Shown in pieces: positions 1 through 8,200 of a DNA stretch of 33,445 bases (position 1 is its first letter; each line of letters begins with the position of its first letter). The notes under the pieces are model-generated. The model was not told the DNA's origin, made no database searches, and saw only the letters and a program-made list of their open reading frames with translations. The position numbers and the translations under genes are program-made. The stretch lies in assembly GCA_910587235.1 (NCBI GenBank), contig CAJUKD010000025.1:1-33445 (forward strand), written 5' to 3'. This stretch comes from an uncultured Muribaculaceae bacterium. Its GTDB lineage: Bacteria; Bacteroidota; Bacteroidia; Bacteroidales; Muribaculaceae.

Positions 1-71
1 AGTTAGCGGCTTAGCCTAGGATGAACAACCTCAAATTTTACCGAATCATTGTATTCAGATTCGATTATATT
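1..71. other. Left edge, no assignable gene
   Basis: Nothing can be assigned here. One plus-strand frame closes with TAG at 17-19 and could be the last codons of a gene lying to the left, but too little is present to judge. The terminator at 72-117 would suit such a gene as well as the esterase on the minus strand. Confidence 0.3.
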
Positions 72-117
72 AAAAAGGGCGGTGACCGTATTGAAAATAT
101 GTGTCACCGCCCTTTTT
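72..117. terminator. Bidirectional intrinsic terminator
   Basis: A perfect 15-bp inverted repeat (arms 72-86 and 103-117, loop 16 nt) has an AAAAA start and a TTTTT end, so each strand reads a GC-rich stem followed by a T tract. It lies 3 nt beyond the stop codon of the minus-strand esterase and probably ends that transcript. It could also end a plus-strand gene located to the left of the window. Confidence 0.85.
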
Positions 118-119
118 AA

Positions 120-1556
120 TCATTTATTCTTTTCTATTTTGAAAGGCAATACCGGCAATGCCGCTCCCTGCCCTCTTATATTTCCGTCCGGAAAATCCGC
201 CCAATTGTATCTGACCTCTTCAATAGGTGAATCGTAACTTACAAGTACGATATCACGCCCTTCAAGGCCGGCAGACGGTCTGCTCCACGTCCCGTCCGCG
301 GATTTTACAATAAAGCCTCGCGGATTGCCGTCCGCACATATTGCCGCGTCGAATGTCAGGCGTACCATACGACCGTCGAAACGGCAACTTTCAACAACAG
401 GAGCTTCGGCTACTATATCATGGCGTCCGTAACAATGACGAAGCGCCGACCGACACAGACGCCGTGCGACTTCCTGCTTGTTCTTGGGATGTATATCGAC
501 AGGATCGCCCAGATCTATGGCTGTTACCATAGCCGTGTTCGGCAGAACCAACGCATCGGCCTGAGCCTGACGCAATGCAGCCCACGCCGACGAAGGCTGA
601 ACAGCCTCCGGCTTCTGAAATGACGCCAACTGCACGAAATGAAAAGGCATATCCGCTTTGCCCCAAAGCCTGCGCCAATCGCCTATCATCCGGCGGAAAA
701 GAGATGCATACTGCACGTGACGCCCCACATTGCCGCAGCCCTGATACCAAAGCACACCTTTGATATTCATGTCACGCAAGGGATATATCATGCCGTTGTA
801 GAGAACCGTCGGATTATTGCAACTCTTCACAGCCATAGCAATCGAATCCTCGTCAGCAGATTCAAGCATCCTGATCTTTTCTTCGAATCCTCCTACGGCT
901 CTTACGCCTTCCAGACTCGTCCAGGCCTCACCCGGCGTTCCGCTCCAAGTACAATCCACCACACCTACATGAACACCCAGTTCGTCGGCCAGCTGACGTG
1001 CATAAAAATAAGCTATGGCAGAAAAATTATAAACACTTTTAGGTGTAGCCGTTCGCCATCCGGACATATTTACGCCGACCTCCTCTGACGGCACGTGGGA
1101 TTTTGTCTTTTTTATCTGCAGCAGATGGACTTTCGGATTGGTAGAAGATGCGAGTTCCTGTTCATAATCCAGAACCTTCCCCCATCCTCCGACAGGCATC
1201 TCCATATTCGACTGTCCCGAACACAGCCACAGTTCGCCGGAATAAACATCAGAAAGAACACGACGTGAATTACTATCTGAAATTTCAATTTTATACGGGC
1301 CTCCGGCTGAAGGAGTTGGAATAGACATTGAAAATCGTCCGTCAGACTCGGCAAGGGCAGCGTAAGGCACATCGCTCCACGACACACTGACTTTTACCGC
1401 ACCATCAGCCATGCCACGTATATTCAACACTTCATTCCGCTGCACAACCATACTGTCGGTCATATAAGCCGGAAGCTTCAGCTCCGCTCTAAGCGCAGGC
1501 ACTGCCGCCAGAGCAGACAACAGCAAACACAATAATCGTTCGAATCTGATTTTCAT
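120..1556 (-). CDS. Sialate O-acetylesterase (SASA/SGNH family), secreted
   Basis: This 478-residue enzyme probably removes O-acetyl groups from sialic acids or other glycans, which lets gut bacteria use mucin sugars. The first 24 residues are a signal peptide (basic MKIRFER, a leucine/alanine-rich core, ending near ALRA), so the protein is periplasmic or exported. The catalytic serine is in GQSNM (Ser116), a second block reads VVDCTWSGTPGEAW, a third GVLWYQGCGN, and the Asp/His pair is in DIHP (His356); these are the SASA family blocks in their usual order. The ATG at 1556 was preferred to a TTG at 1565 because it begins the signal peptide directly and sits about 17 nt from the predicted transcription start. 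It is a single-gene unit: the terminator follows immediately and the ferredoxin is divergent. The exact substrate cannot be read from sequence. Confidence 0.9.
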   Translation of the reverse strand: MKIRFERLLCLLLSALAAVPALRAELKLPAYMTDSMVVQRNEVLNIRGMADGAVKVSVSWSDVPYAALAESDGRFSMSIPTPSAGGPYKIEISDSNSRRVLSDVYSGELWLCSGQSNMEMPVGGWGKVLDYEQELASSTNPKVHLLQIKKTKSHVPSEEVGVNMSGWRTATPKSVYNFSAIAYFYARQLADELGVHVGVVDCTWSGTPGEAWTSLEGVRAVGGFEEKIRMLESADEDSIAMAVKSCNNPTVLYNGMIYPLRDMNIKGVLWYQGCGNVGRHVQYASLFRRMIGDWRRLWGKADMPFHFVQLASFQKPEAVQPSSAWAALRQAQADALVLPNTAMVTAIDLGDPVDIHPKNKQEVARRLCRSALRHCYGRHDIVAEAPVVESCRFDGRMVRLTFDAAICADGNPRGFIVKSADGTWSRPSAGLEGRDIVLVSYDSPIEEVRYNWADFPDGNIRGQGAALPVLPFKIEKNK

Positions 1557-1579
1557 ATATACCAAGATTTTAAGTTTCG

Positions 1580-1587
1580 CAAATATA
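1580..1587 (-). promoter_or_regulatory. Promoter -7 box of the esterase
   Basis: The minus strand reads TATATTTG, an exact match to the Bacteroidota -7 consensus TAnnTTTG, 23 nt before the esterase ATG. No clear TTTG is seen at the -33 position, so the promoter may be weak or need an activator. Confidence 0.5.
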
Positions 1588-1708
1588 GCCTATATTCACC
1601 CATCGTAGATATTACATAATATCAAACAAATAAAACAATATTACAAAAAGTCTGTTCCTGACATTTTCACACACGGCGGCGGGGAGATACATATTTTACG
1701 GCAGAGAT

Positions 1709-1739
1709 TTTGCACGGTAGAAAAAAACAGCTAAATTTG
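1709..1739 (+). promoter_or_regulatory. Promoter of the ferredoxin gene
   Basis: TTTG at 1709-1712 is followed after 19 nt by TAAATTTG at 1732-1739, a full match to the Bacteroidota primary sigma factor promoter. Transcription should start near 1744, giving a leader of about 45 nt. Confidence 0.75.
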
Positions 1740-1788
1740 CATCGTATAAAATTCAAATCGAACGTATAATTTTATCCTAATTTAAATC

Positions 1789-1959
1789 ATGGCTTACGTA
1801 ATAACCGACAACTGTGTGGCTTGCGGCACCTGCCAGCCCGAATGCCCCGTGGGCGCCATCTCCGAAGGCGACATCTACCACATCGATCCCGATACCTGCA
1901 TCGACTGCGGCACCTGCGCATCCGTATGCCCCAGTGAAGCTATCATCCCCGGCGAATAA
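1789..1959 (+). CDS. 2[4Fe-4S] ferredoxin, 56 residues
   Basis: A small electron carrier of the clostridial type. Two cysteine blocks are visible, CVACGTCQPECP (residues 9-20) and CIDCGTCASVCP (residues 37-48), each with the CxxCxxC...CP pattern; together they bind two [4Fe-4S] clusters. The length of 56 residues is normal for this family. In anaerobic Bacteroidales such ferredoxins link pyruvate:ferredoxin oxidoreductase, hydrogenase and the Rnf complex; which partner this one serves cannot be told from the neighbours. It has its own strong promoter and a terminator 26 nt downstream, so it is probably an abundant single-gene transcript, although some read-through into menA is possible. A longer open frame on the opposite strand is only a shadow. 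Confidence 0.93.
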   Translation: MAYVITDNCVACGTCQPECPVGAISEGDIYHIDPDTCIDCGTCASVCPSEAIIPGE

Positions 1960-1985
1960 TAGCGCAGCGGAACAAAAAGCTTTAG

Positions 1986-2017
1986 GGAGCTGTGTCATCG
2001 GGCACAGCTCCATTTTT
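1986..2017 (+). terminator. Terminator of the ferredoxin gene
   Basis: A 9-bp perfect stem (GGAGCTGTG at 1986-1994, CACAGCTCC at 2003-2011) with an 8-nt loop is followed by ATTTTTT. It lies just before the menA ATG, so menA is either expressed by read-through or from a promoter I could not identify. Confidence 0.85.
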
Positions 2018-2027
2018 TCATAAGACA

Positions 2028-2915
2028 ATGGGAATTGACAAAAAAACAAAAGCATGGATTGAAGCCATGCGCCTGCGCACCCTTCCGGTCGCACTCGCCG
2101 GTGTGCTCGCCGCCATAGGATTCAATCTGCTCGACCATACATTCAAATGCCTGCCGGCTCTGCTATGCCTGCTTTTCGCAGAGATGTGCCAGACTGCATC
2201 GAATTTCGCCAATGAATACTACGATTTCCGTGCCGGACGCGACCGCGTCGGGCGCGAAGGTCCGCGACGCGGCGTTACCGAAGGCGACATAACACCCGAG
2301 GCGATGAAAACGGCCACATACACCACTCTCGCAGCAGCATGCTGCATAGGGATGGCTCTTACATACTGGGGCGGATTATGGCTTATATCCGTAGGCCTAA
2401 TCGTAGCCGCCGGAGCAATGGCCTACAGCGCGGGACCTTATCCGTTGTCGACCCACGGGCTTGGAGAAGTGGCTGTAGTTCTGTTCTTCGGGCTTGTACC
2501 TGTCAATTTCACATATTATATTCAGGCTCTGTCATGGAGTATGCCGGTCTTCGCGGCCTCCTTAGCCGTCGGACTCATGGGCGCCAACGTCCTGATTGTA
2601 AACAACTACCGCGATGCCGACGACGACCAAGCCACAGGCAAGCGCACATTGGCCGTCCGTTTCGGCGCAGGCAAAACCATCATGCTGTACCGCCTCAACG
2701 CAATAGCCGGAGCACTTCTGTCTATTCCGGGATGGCTCGCAACAGGGCGCCTGACCTTGATTTTTCCCATTCTCTATCTTTTTGCCGCTCTGGCTATAGC
2801 ACGTGCGCTCGGCCGCAGAAAAGGAGCGGCCATCAATCCCTTGCTGGGAATGACGGCCGTATCCATGGCAGCATACTGGTTGCTGTTTGTAATTATCGCG
2901 GCTACGCGGGTCTAA
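2028..2915 (+). CDS. menA: 1,4-dihydroxy-2-naphthoate polyprenyltransferase MenA
   Basis: An integral membrane prenyltransferase of the UbiA superfamily that attaches the polyprenyl chain to 1,4-dihydroxy-2-naphthoate, giving demethylmenaquinone. The 295-residue product has many hydrophobic segments. The first Asp-rich motif is NEYYDFRAGRD (residues 62-72) and the second is NNYRDADDD (about residues 191-200); these bind the prenyl diphosphate through magnesium. The segment MRLRTLPVALAGVL near the N-terminus is typical of MenA. The ATG at 2028 was chosen: an upstream in-frame GTG at 1992 lies inside the terminator stem and would add 12 unrelated residues. Menaquinone fits an anaerobe with fumarate respiration. 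The last codon interlocks with the stop of the convergent lpxA. Confidence 0.93.
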   Translation: MGIDKKTKAWIEAMRLRTLPVALAGVLAAIGFNLLDHTFKCLPALLCLLFAEMCQTASNFANEYYDFRAGRDRVGREGPRRGVTEGDITPEAMKTATYTTLAAACCIGMALTYWGGLWLISVGLIVAAGAMAYSAGPYPLSTHGLGEVAVVLFFGLVPVNFTYYIQALSWSMPVFAASLAVGLMGANVLIVNNYRDADDDQATGKRTLAVRFGAGKTIMLYRLNAIAGALLSIPGWLATGRLTLIFPILYLFAALAIARALGRRKGAAINPLLGMTAVSMAAYWLLFVIIAATRV

Positions 2916-3706
2916 TCGTCGGCATCGAACCGGTTACCGGCAATTTTCAAGTTATTGTCCTTGATAAAATTTACGATTTCGGCACGCACGGGGGTGTCAT
3001 CTATATCGGTTTCAATACGCTTAAGGGCATTGAACAATGTGGTCGAGCACTGATAGATGTGGCGGTATGCCTTGGCAACATCGTCGATCATGTCCTCGGT
3101 GAAAGCGGCATGCTTACGCATCACGACTGTATTCACCCCGTAATATGACACAGGATTATGAGCCATGATCGTGTAAGGTGGTACGTTCGAACTTATGCGT
3201 GTGCCGCCTTTTATGAGCACATACTTGCCTATGTGGCTCTTTTCGTTGATTATGACGTTCGAAGAAAGAATCGAGCCTTCGTCGATCTCCACGTCGCCGG
3301 CAATTTTCACACCGTTACCAAGCACACAGTCACCGACTATATGGCAGTCATGGCCTACGTGTGAATCGGCAAAAATAAAACAACCGGAACCGATAAAAGT
3401 GCCACGCTGCCCGGAATAAATGCCGCGATTGATAATAACATGTTCGCGTATCACTGTATTGTCACCTATCTCGCAAGTTGTTTCCTGCCCTTTCCAACGG
3501 AAATCCTGCGGGTCGGCACCGACTATGGCACCCTGGTAAACTCTTACGTTGCGGCCAAGCATCGTGCCATGGATAACGCTTGCGTAGGGCATGATTTCAC
3601 AACCGTCACCGACCACTGTATCGCGGTCAATGAAAGCGAAAGGATGAATGGTCACATTCTCTCCTATTTTCGCCTGCGGGTCGATATAAGCTAACGGACT
3701 GATCAT
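2912..3706 (-). CDS. lpxA: LpxA-family acyl-ACP:UDP-GlcNAc O-acyltransferase
   Basis: A cytoplasmic left-handed beta-helix acyltransferase, probably doing the first step of lipid A synthesis, transfer of a 3-hydroxyacyl chain from ACP to UDP-GlcNAc. The 264 residues match the family length. Hexapeptide repeats occupy about residues 1-180 and an alpha-helical LpxA tail (YGVN...AYRHIYQ...) follows. The catalytic histidine is His119 in ADSHVGHDC. The in-frame ORF extends 47 codons further upstream, but that part is A/T-rich and non-repetitive; the ATG at 3706 begins with MISPLAYIDP, the normal LpxA N-terminus. Oddities: the VHQF motif of E. coli LpxA (His160, Gln161) aligns with IINEK (Asn154, Glu155), and the usual lpx partner genes are not adjacent. 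A diverged paralogue with other acyl or sugar preference is therefore possible. Confidence 0.85.
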   Translation of the reverse strand: MISPLAYIDPQAKIGENVTIHPFAFIDRDTVVGDGCEIMPYASVIHGTMLGRNVRVYQGAIVGADPQDFRWKGQETTCEIGDNTVIREHVIINRGIYSGQRGTFIGSGCFIFADSHVGHDCHIVGDCVLGNGVKIAGDVEIDEGSILSSNVIINEKSHIGKYVLIKGGTRISSNVPPYTIMAHNPVSYYGVNTVVMRKHAAFTEDMIDDVAKAYRHIYQCSTTLFNALKRIETDIDDTPVRAEIVNFIKDNNLKIAGNRFDADD

Positions 3707-3757
3707 AGCGGTAAATATTAATATGTTCTGTACTTTTATGTTTATTTTATAACAAAA

Positions 3758-3812
3758 GCCCATCCGGCTTATTGCAAAGATATATATATTTTCTGCAAAA
3801 TGCCGAATGGGC
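3758..3812 (-). terminator. Terminator of the RND efflux operon
   Basis: An 11-bp stem with one mismatch (arms 3758-3768 and 3802-3812) encloses a 33-nt loop. On the minus strand the second arm is followed by TTTTGTTAT. It begins about 30 nt beyond the stop of the efflux channel gene and probably ends that operon before lpxA. Confidence 0.65.
3775..3782 (-). promoter_or_regulatory. Putative lpxA promoter inside the terminator loop
   Basis: The minus strand reads TATCTTTG, an exact TAnnTTTG box, within the loop of the preceding terminator and 68 nt before the lpxA ATG. A TTTTG lies upstream but with only 13 nt spacing, so the -33 element is not convincing. Transcripts starting near 3770 would lack the proximal arm and so escape the terminator hairpin. 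Confidence 0.45.
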
Positions 3813-3843
3813 CGATATGTTATTGAACAGTGCTTAAAGACAA

Positions 3844-5226
3844 TCAACGACCGCCGCCAAGCGACTGGTAGAGATTGATGACCGAACGTGCGCGTGTAAG
3901 ATCGGTATTGATGCGGTTCATCTGCGACGACAGCAGATTCTGCTGGGCCGTCAGAACCTCCAGATAGGTAGTTGAGCCTGAGTAGAGCAGCAATTCATTG
4001 GTATATTCCACCGAACGTTCGAGGTTGCTTACCTGTTCGGCAAGATATTCCGATTTCTCAAGGCTCTTTTCGTACACAGTAAGAGCGTCGCTTACTTCAG
4101 CCGATGCCGAAAGAAGAGTGTACTCGAAATTATTCATAGCCTGCTCCTGCTGCACCTTGGACGCCTGCAGGCGCGCGATATTCTGGCCACGCGAGAAAAG
4201 AGGCGCTACGAGCGATCCCGCAAGCTGATAGAACCAGTCGCCGGGATTTTTCACCACAGAACCGAGCAGATTGGTAAATCCGCCGTTAGCCGTGATGTTA
4301 AGACCCGGATAAAATGCCGCACGCGCCGAATTTGTGGCATAATAAGCCACAGCCAGATCCTGCTCGGCCGCACGCACATCGGGACGTGCAGCAAGTTCAC
4401 GCATAGGCACACCCTCGCGCAAAATCCGAGGCACCTGAAGATCGACTGTAGATGTCACGCTCCAGCGCTGAGGCATGGTATTGAGCAGAAGCGACATGGT
4501 ATTGTTAAGCTGGTCGGCAGTCACTTCAAGATCGGTAATGGACGAAAGTATACTGTAATAGTTGGCGGTAGACTGGACTACAGCGGCTTCGGTAACACGA
4601 CCGGCTTCCTTAAGGTTCTTCATCGTCTGCACACTCTGCTCCCACAGCACAGCGGTGGAACGCGACAGCGCGAGCTGGCTGTTGATTGCCGCTATGGAAT
4701 AGTAGGTTGTTGCAACGGCCGATATTATCTGCGAACGAACGGCCTGGGCATAAGCCTCCGATTTTTTCACCTGCGACTCAGCTCCGCGCTTATTGTTCAG
4801 GATTTTGCCGAATATATCGATTTCCCAACTTACCTGAGCGGGAATCTGATATGTCCAGGCAAGATCGCTTCCGGCATACGATGCGCCGGCGCCGTTGGGA
4901 GCTATCGCCACCGACGGCAGATAGCTCAGACGTGCACCGCGCATGTTGGCCCGCGCAACCTCCACATTGAGGCGCGCGTTCTCAAGACTGGTGTTGTTCT
5001 GCAAGGCCTTGTTTATAAGCTCGGCGAGAAGGGGGTCTGTGAACACATCTTCCCACAACAGATTACCGAAAGCTGTCGAATCCTGCTCGGCCTCACGAGC
5101 CTCGGCATAGGCCTTTGTCAGCGGCGTCGATGTCGGCGTCTGATATTTCTTATATATGTTGCAGCTTCCAAGCGACAACATTGCCGTAGCCGCAATAACT
5201 GCTATTGTAATTTTCTGAAGTTTCAT
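3844..5226 (-). CDS. Outer-membrane efflux channel lipoprotein (TolC/OprM, NodT type)
   Basis: The third component of a tripartite RND pump, forming the outer-membrane channel. The 460-residue product starts with a lipoprotein signal peptide whose lipobox is LSLGSC (Cys22). The rest has two outer-membrane efflux (OEP) repeats rich in long helices, including LINKALQNNTSLENARLNVE and the second-repeat hallmark RPDVRAAEQDL, and ends with the second helical hairpin (TYLEVLTAQQNLLSSQ). The ATG at 5226 gives the signal peptide directly; an in-frame ATG at 5259, which would overlap the permease gene, adds 11 hydrophilic residues before the signal peptide and is less likely. It is last in the operon, 22 nt after the permease, and is followed by a terminator. 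Confidence 0.93.
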   Translation of the reverse strand: MKLQKITIAVIAATAMLSLGSCNIYKKYQTPTSTPLTKAYAEAREAEQDSTAFGNLLWEDVFTDPLLAELINKALQNNTSLENARLNVEVARANMRGARLSYLPSVAIAPNGAGASYAGSDLAWTYQIPAQVSWEIDIFGKILNNKRGAESQVKKSEAYAQAVRSQIISAVATTYYSIAAINSQLALSRSTAVLWEQSVQTMKNLKEAGRVTEAAVVQSTANYYSILSSITDLEVTADQLNNTMSLLLNTMPQRWSVTSTVDLQVPRILREGVPMRELAARPDVRAAEQDLAVAYYATNSARAAFYPGLNITANGGFTNLLGSVVKNPGDWFYQLAGSLVAPLFSRGQNIARLQASKVQQEQAMNNFEYTLLSASAEVSDALTVYEKSLEKSEYLAEQVSNLERSVEYTNELLLYSGSTTYLEVLTAQQNLLSSQMNRINTDLTRARSVINLYQSLGGGR

Positions 5227-5248
5227 AAATCGTTTTCCGGGAAATTGA

Positions 5249-8200
5249 TTAACGGGCATACTGTTCGATCTCGTTCTCTATTGTTCCTCCCTTTTCCTGA
5301 TTCTGCCACTGGATGGGGCGGAATTTCTCCTGAATGAGCTGGAACACTATGAACAGAGCCGGAACAATGAATATCTGGCATACCATGCCTATAAGCATAC
5401 CTCCCACCGAACCGGCTCCGAGGGCACGGTTGCCGTTGGCACCGACACCGCTGGCGAACATCATGGGCAGAAGGCCGATCACCATTGCCAACGATGTCAT
5501 AAGGATAGGACGCAGACGGGCACCGGCACCGGCAATAGCCGCATTGAACACGCTCATGCCTGTTTTGCGACGGTCAAGCGCGAACTCAACGATAAGGATG
5601 GCATTTTTAGCCAGAAGACCGATAAGCATGATAAGCGCAATCTGCAGATAGATATTGTTCGACACATCGAAGATCTTGGCGAATACGAATGCTCCGGCCA
5701 GACCGAACGGAATCGAAAGAATTACGGCAAACGGCAACAGGTAACTTTCATACTGTGCCGACAGCAGCAGATAGACAAAGAGAAGACACAGTCCGAAAAT
5801 CATGGCGGTTGTGTTGCCGCCCGTCGAGCTTTCTTCTCGGGTCATGCCGGAGAATTCATAACCGTAGCCCTGCGGGAGGGTCTGTGCGGCCACTTCCTTG
5901 ATTGCGGCGATTGCTTCACCCGACGAATAACCTTGAGCCGGCTGGCCGGTGACGGAAATGGATGTGAACATGTTGAACCTGTTCATCAGGTCGGGACCAT
6001 AGACACGCGTAAGTTTCACGAAGTTGGATATCGGGGCCATCTCCGATCCGTTGCGCACCTTGATGCTGTTCAGCGTTTCAAGATTCACACGTGCCTCGGG
6101 TGCTGCCTGCATCATGACACGGTAAATCTTTCCGAAACGGTTGAAATTCGAAACATACATACCGCCATAGTACCCCTGCAGTGTCTGGAGCAGTGTTGTC
6201 GGACTGATACCTGCCTGTTTGGCTTTGGCGGCATCTATATCGATAAGATACTGTGGGAATGTGGGATTGAAAGTAGTGTATGCCATCTGAATTTCAGGAC
6301 GGGCGTTGAGCTGAGCCAGAAATCCCTGCACCACAGAAAAGAACTGGTTGATATCACCGCCTGTGCGGTCCTGCATCTTCATCTCGAAACCGTTCGTGGC
6401 CGAATAGCCCGTAATCATAGGCGGTGCGAAAATCATCACACGTCCGTCGCGCACATGCTGCCCGGTCAGAGCGTAAAGCTGCTGGATGATAGCATCGGAA
6501 CTCTGGCTCTTGTCGCGTTCGCTCCAATCCTTGAGCTTCATGATGAATGCACCGTAAGTCGGACCCTGACCGGCGATAAAGCTATAACCGTTGATCATCT
6601 GGCGCATGGCTATGCCGGGGATTGTGGATGCAAGAGAATCGACCTGGTCAAGAACCTCAAGAGTGCGTTCCTGCGAAGTTCCTGCAGGCATGTCGATCAT
6701 TGCGAAAATAGTGCCGGTATCCTCATTAGGCACAAGTGCGGTAGGCGTTGACGACATAAGCCATACGAGCACGGCGACAGCGGCTACAACGATGCCGAAA
6801 GATGTCACCTTATGTTTGCCGAAGAATGAAACGCCGCCTTTGTATTTGCCGAGCAGCCGTTCGTAGCCGCGCTCGAAAGCGTCATGGAAACGTTTGCTGA
6901 AAATCCCGAGCACTGCGACAATAGCGACTGCCCATGCCATGCAGCTCAAAGCCACATTATGGAAACCATACCAGCCGAGAACCATAAATGTTATTGTGGC
7001 TACAAGAAGCACAAATGTTACCAAAGGATGCAGATCAAGCTTCAGACGGCGACCGTAGCGCTGCTTTACTACTTCTCCGGTGGCACTGTAAGCCTTGCCC
7101 ATACGCTCTTTTAGAGTCGATTCGTCGTCTTTGGGTTTAAGGAAGAGAGCACACAAGGCGGGAGAGAGCGTCAGGGCGTTGACAGCCGAAAAGCCGATAG
7201 CCACAGCCATGGTGATACCGAACTGCTGATAGAAAACGCCCGATGTACCCGGCATGAACGACACAGGAATGAACACAAGCATCATCACAAGTGTGATTGA
7301 GATAAGAGCGCCGGCGATTTCGTTCATGGCGTCGATAGAGGCGCGCCGTGCCGATTTATAACCCGCATCGAGTTTGGCATGGACGGCCTCGACCACCACA
7401 ATGGCATCGTCGACCACAATAGCAATCGCAAGAACAAGCGCGGAGAGCGTGATAAGGTTTAGCGAGAATCCTATCAGTTTAAGCACAAAGAACGTACCGA
7501 CAAGAGCAACCGGAATGGCTATTGCAGGAATAAGCGTGGAGCGGAAGTCCTGAAGGAACACATACACGACAAAGAACACAAGGATGAAAGCCTCTATAAG
7601 TGTGTGGACCACATTGTTTATGGAAGCATAGAGGAAGTCGTTGTTGTTCATCGGTATGGTATATTCCAGACCGTTCGGAAGGTCTTTCTTCAGCTTGTCG
7701 ACAAGGGCGATACAGCGTTCGATAATTTCCGTAGCATTCGAACCCGGCGACTGGAACACCATAGCCATCGACGAAGTATATCCGTTCATCTTGTTGGAGA
7801 AACCGTAGGTCACGCGGCCAAGCTCTACATCGGCAACATCGCGCAGATAAAGCACTTCGCCGTTGGCTCCTGTCCGCACAACTATATTACCGAATTCCTC
7901 AGGCTTTGACAGACGTCCGCGGTAACGCATGATGTACTGGAACGACTGCTTTCCCTGCTCGCCGAAAGCACCCGGAGCGGCCTCGACATTCTGCTCTGCC
8001 AGAGCGGCAGCCACATCGGAAGGCATAAGGTTGTACTGAGCCATGACATCGGGTTTGAGCCACACGCGCATCGAATAGTCGGCGCCGAAAGCCATCACGT
8101 CACCCACGCCCTGCACACGCTGAAGTTCGGGAATAACGTTGATTTTCATGTAGTTGTCAAGAAACTCCTGAGTGTAGTTACCAGTAGTATCAACGACGGC

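Noticed and set aside
1992..2027. GTG start that would lengthen menA by 12 residues
   Set aside because: It lies within the terminator stem-loop of the ferredoxin gene and the added residues do not belong to the family N-terminus.
5933..6751. Plus-strand open frame opposite the RND permease (272 codons)
   Set aside because: Shadow frame with His/Cys/Arg-rich composition; the permease frame is unambiguous.
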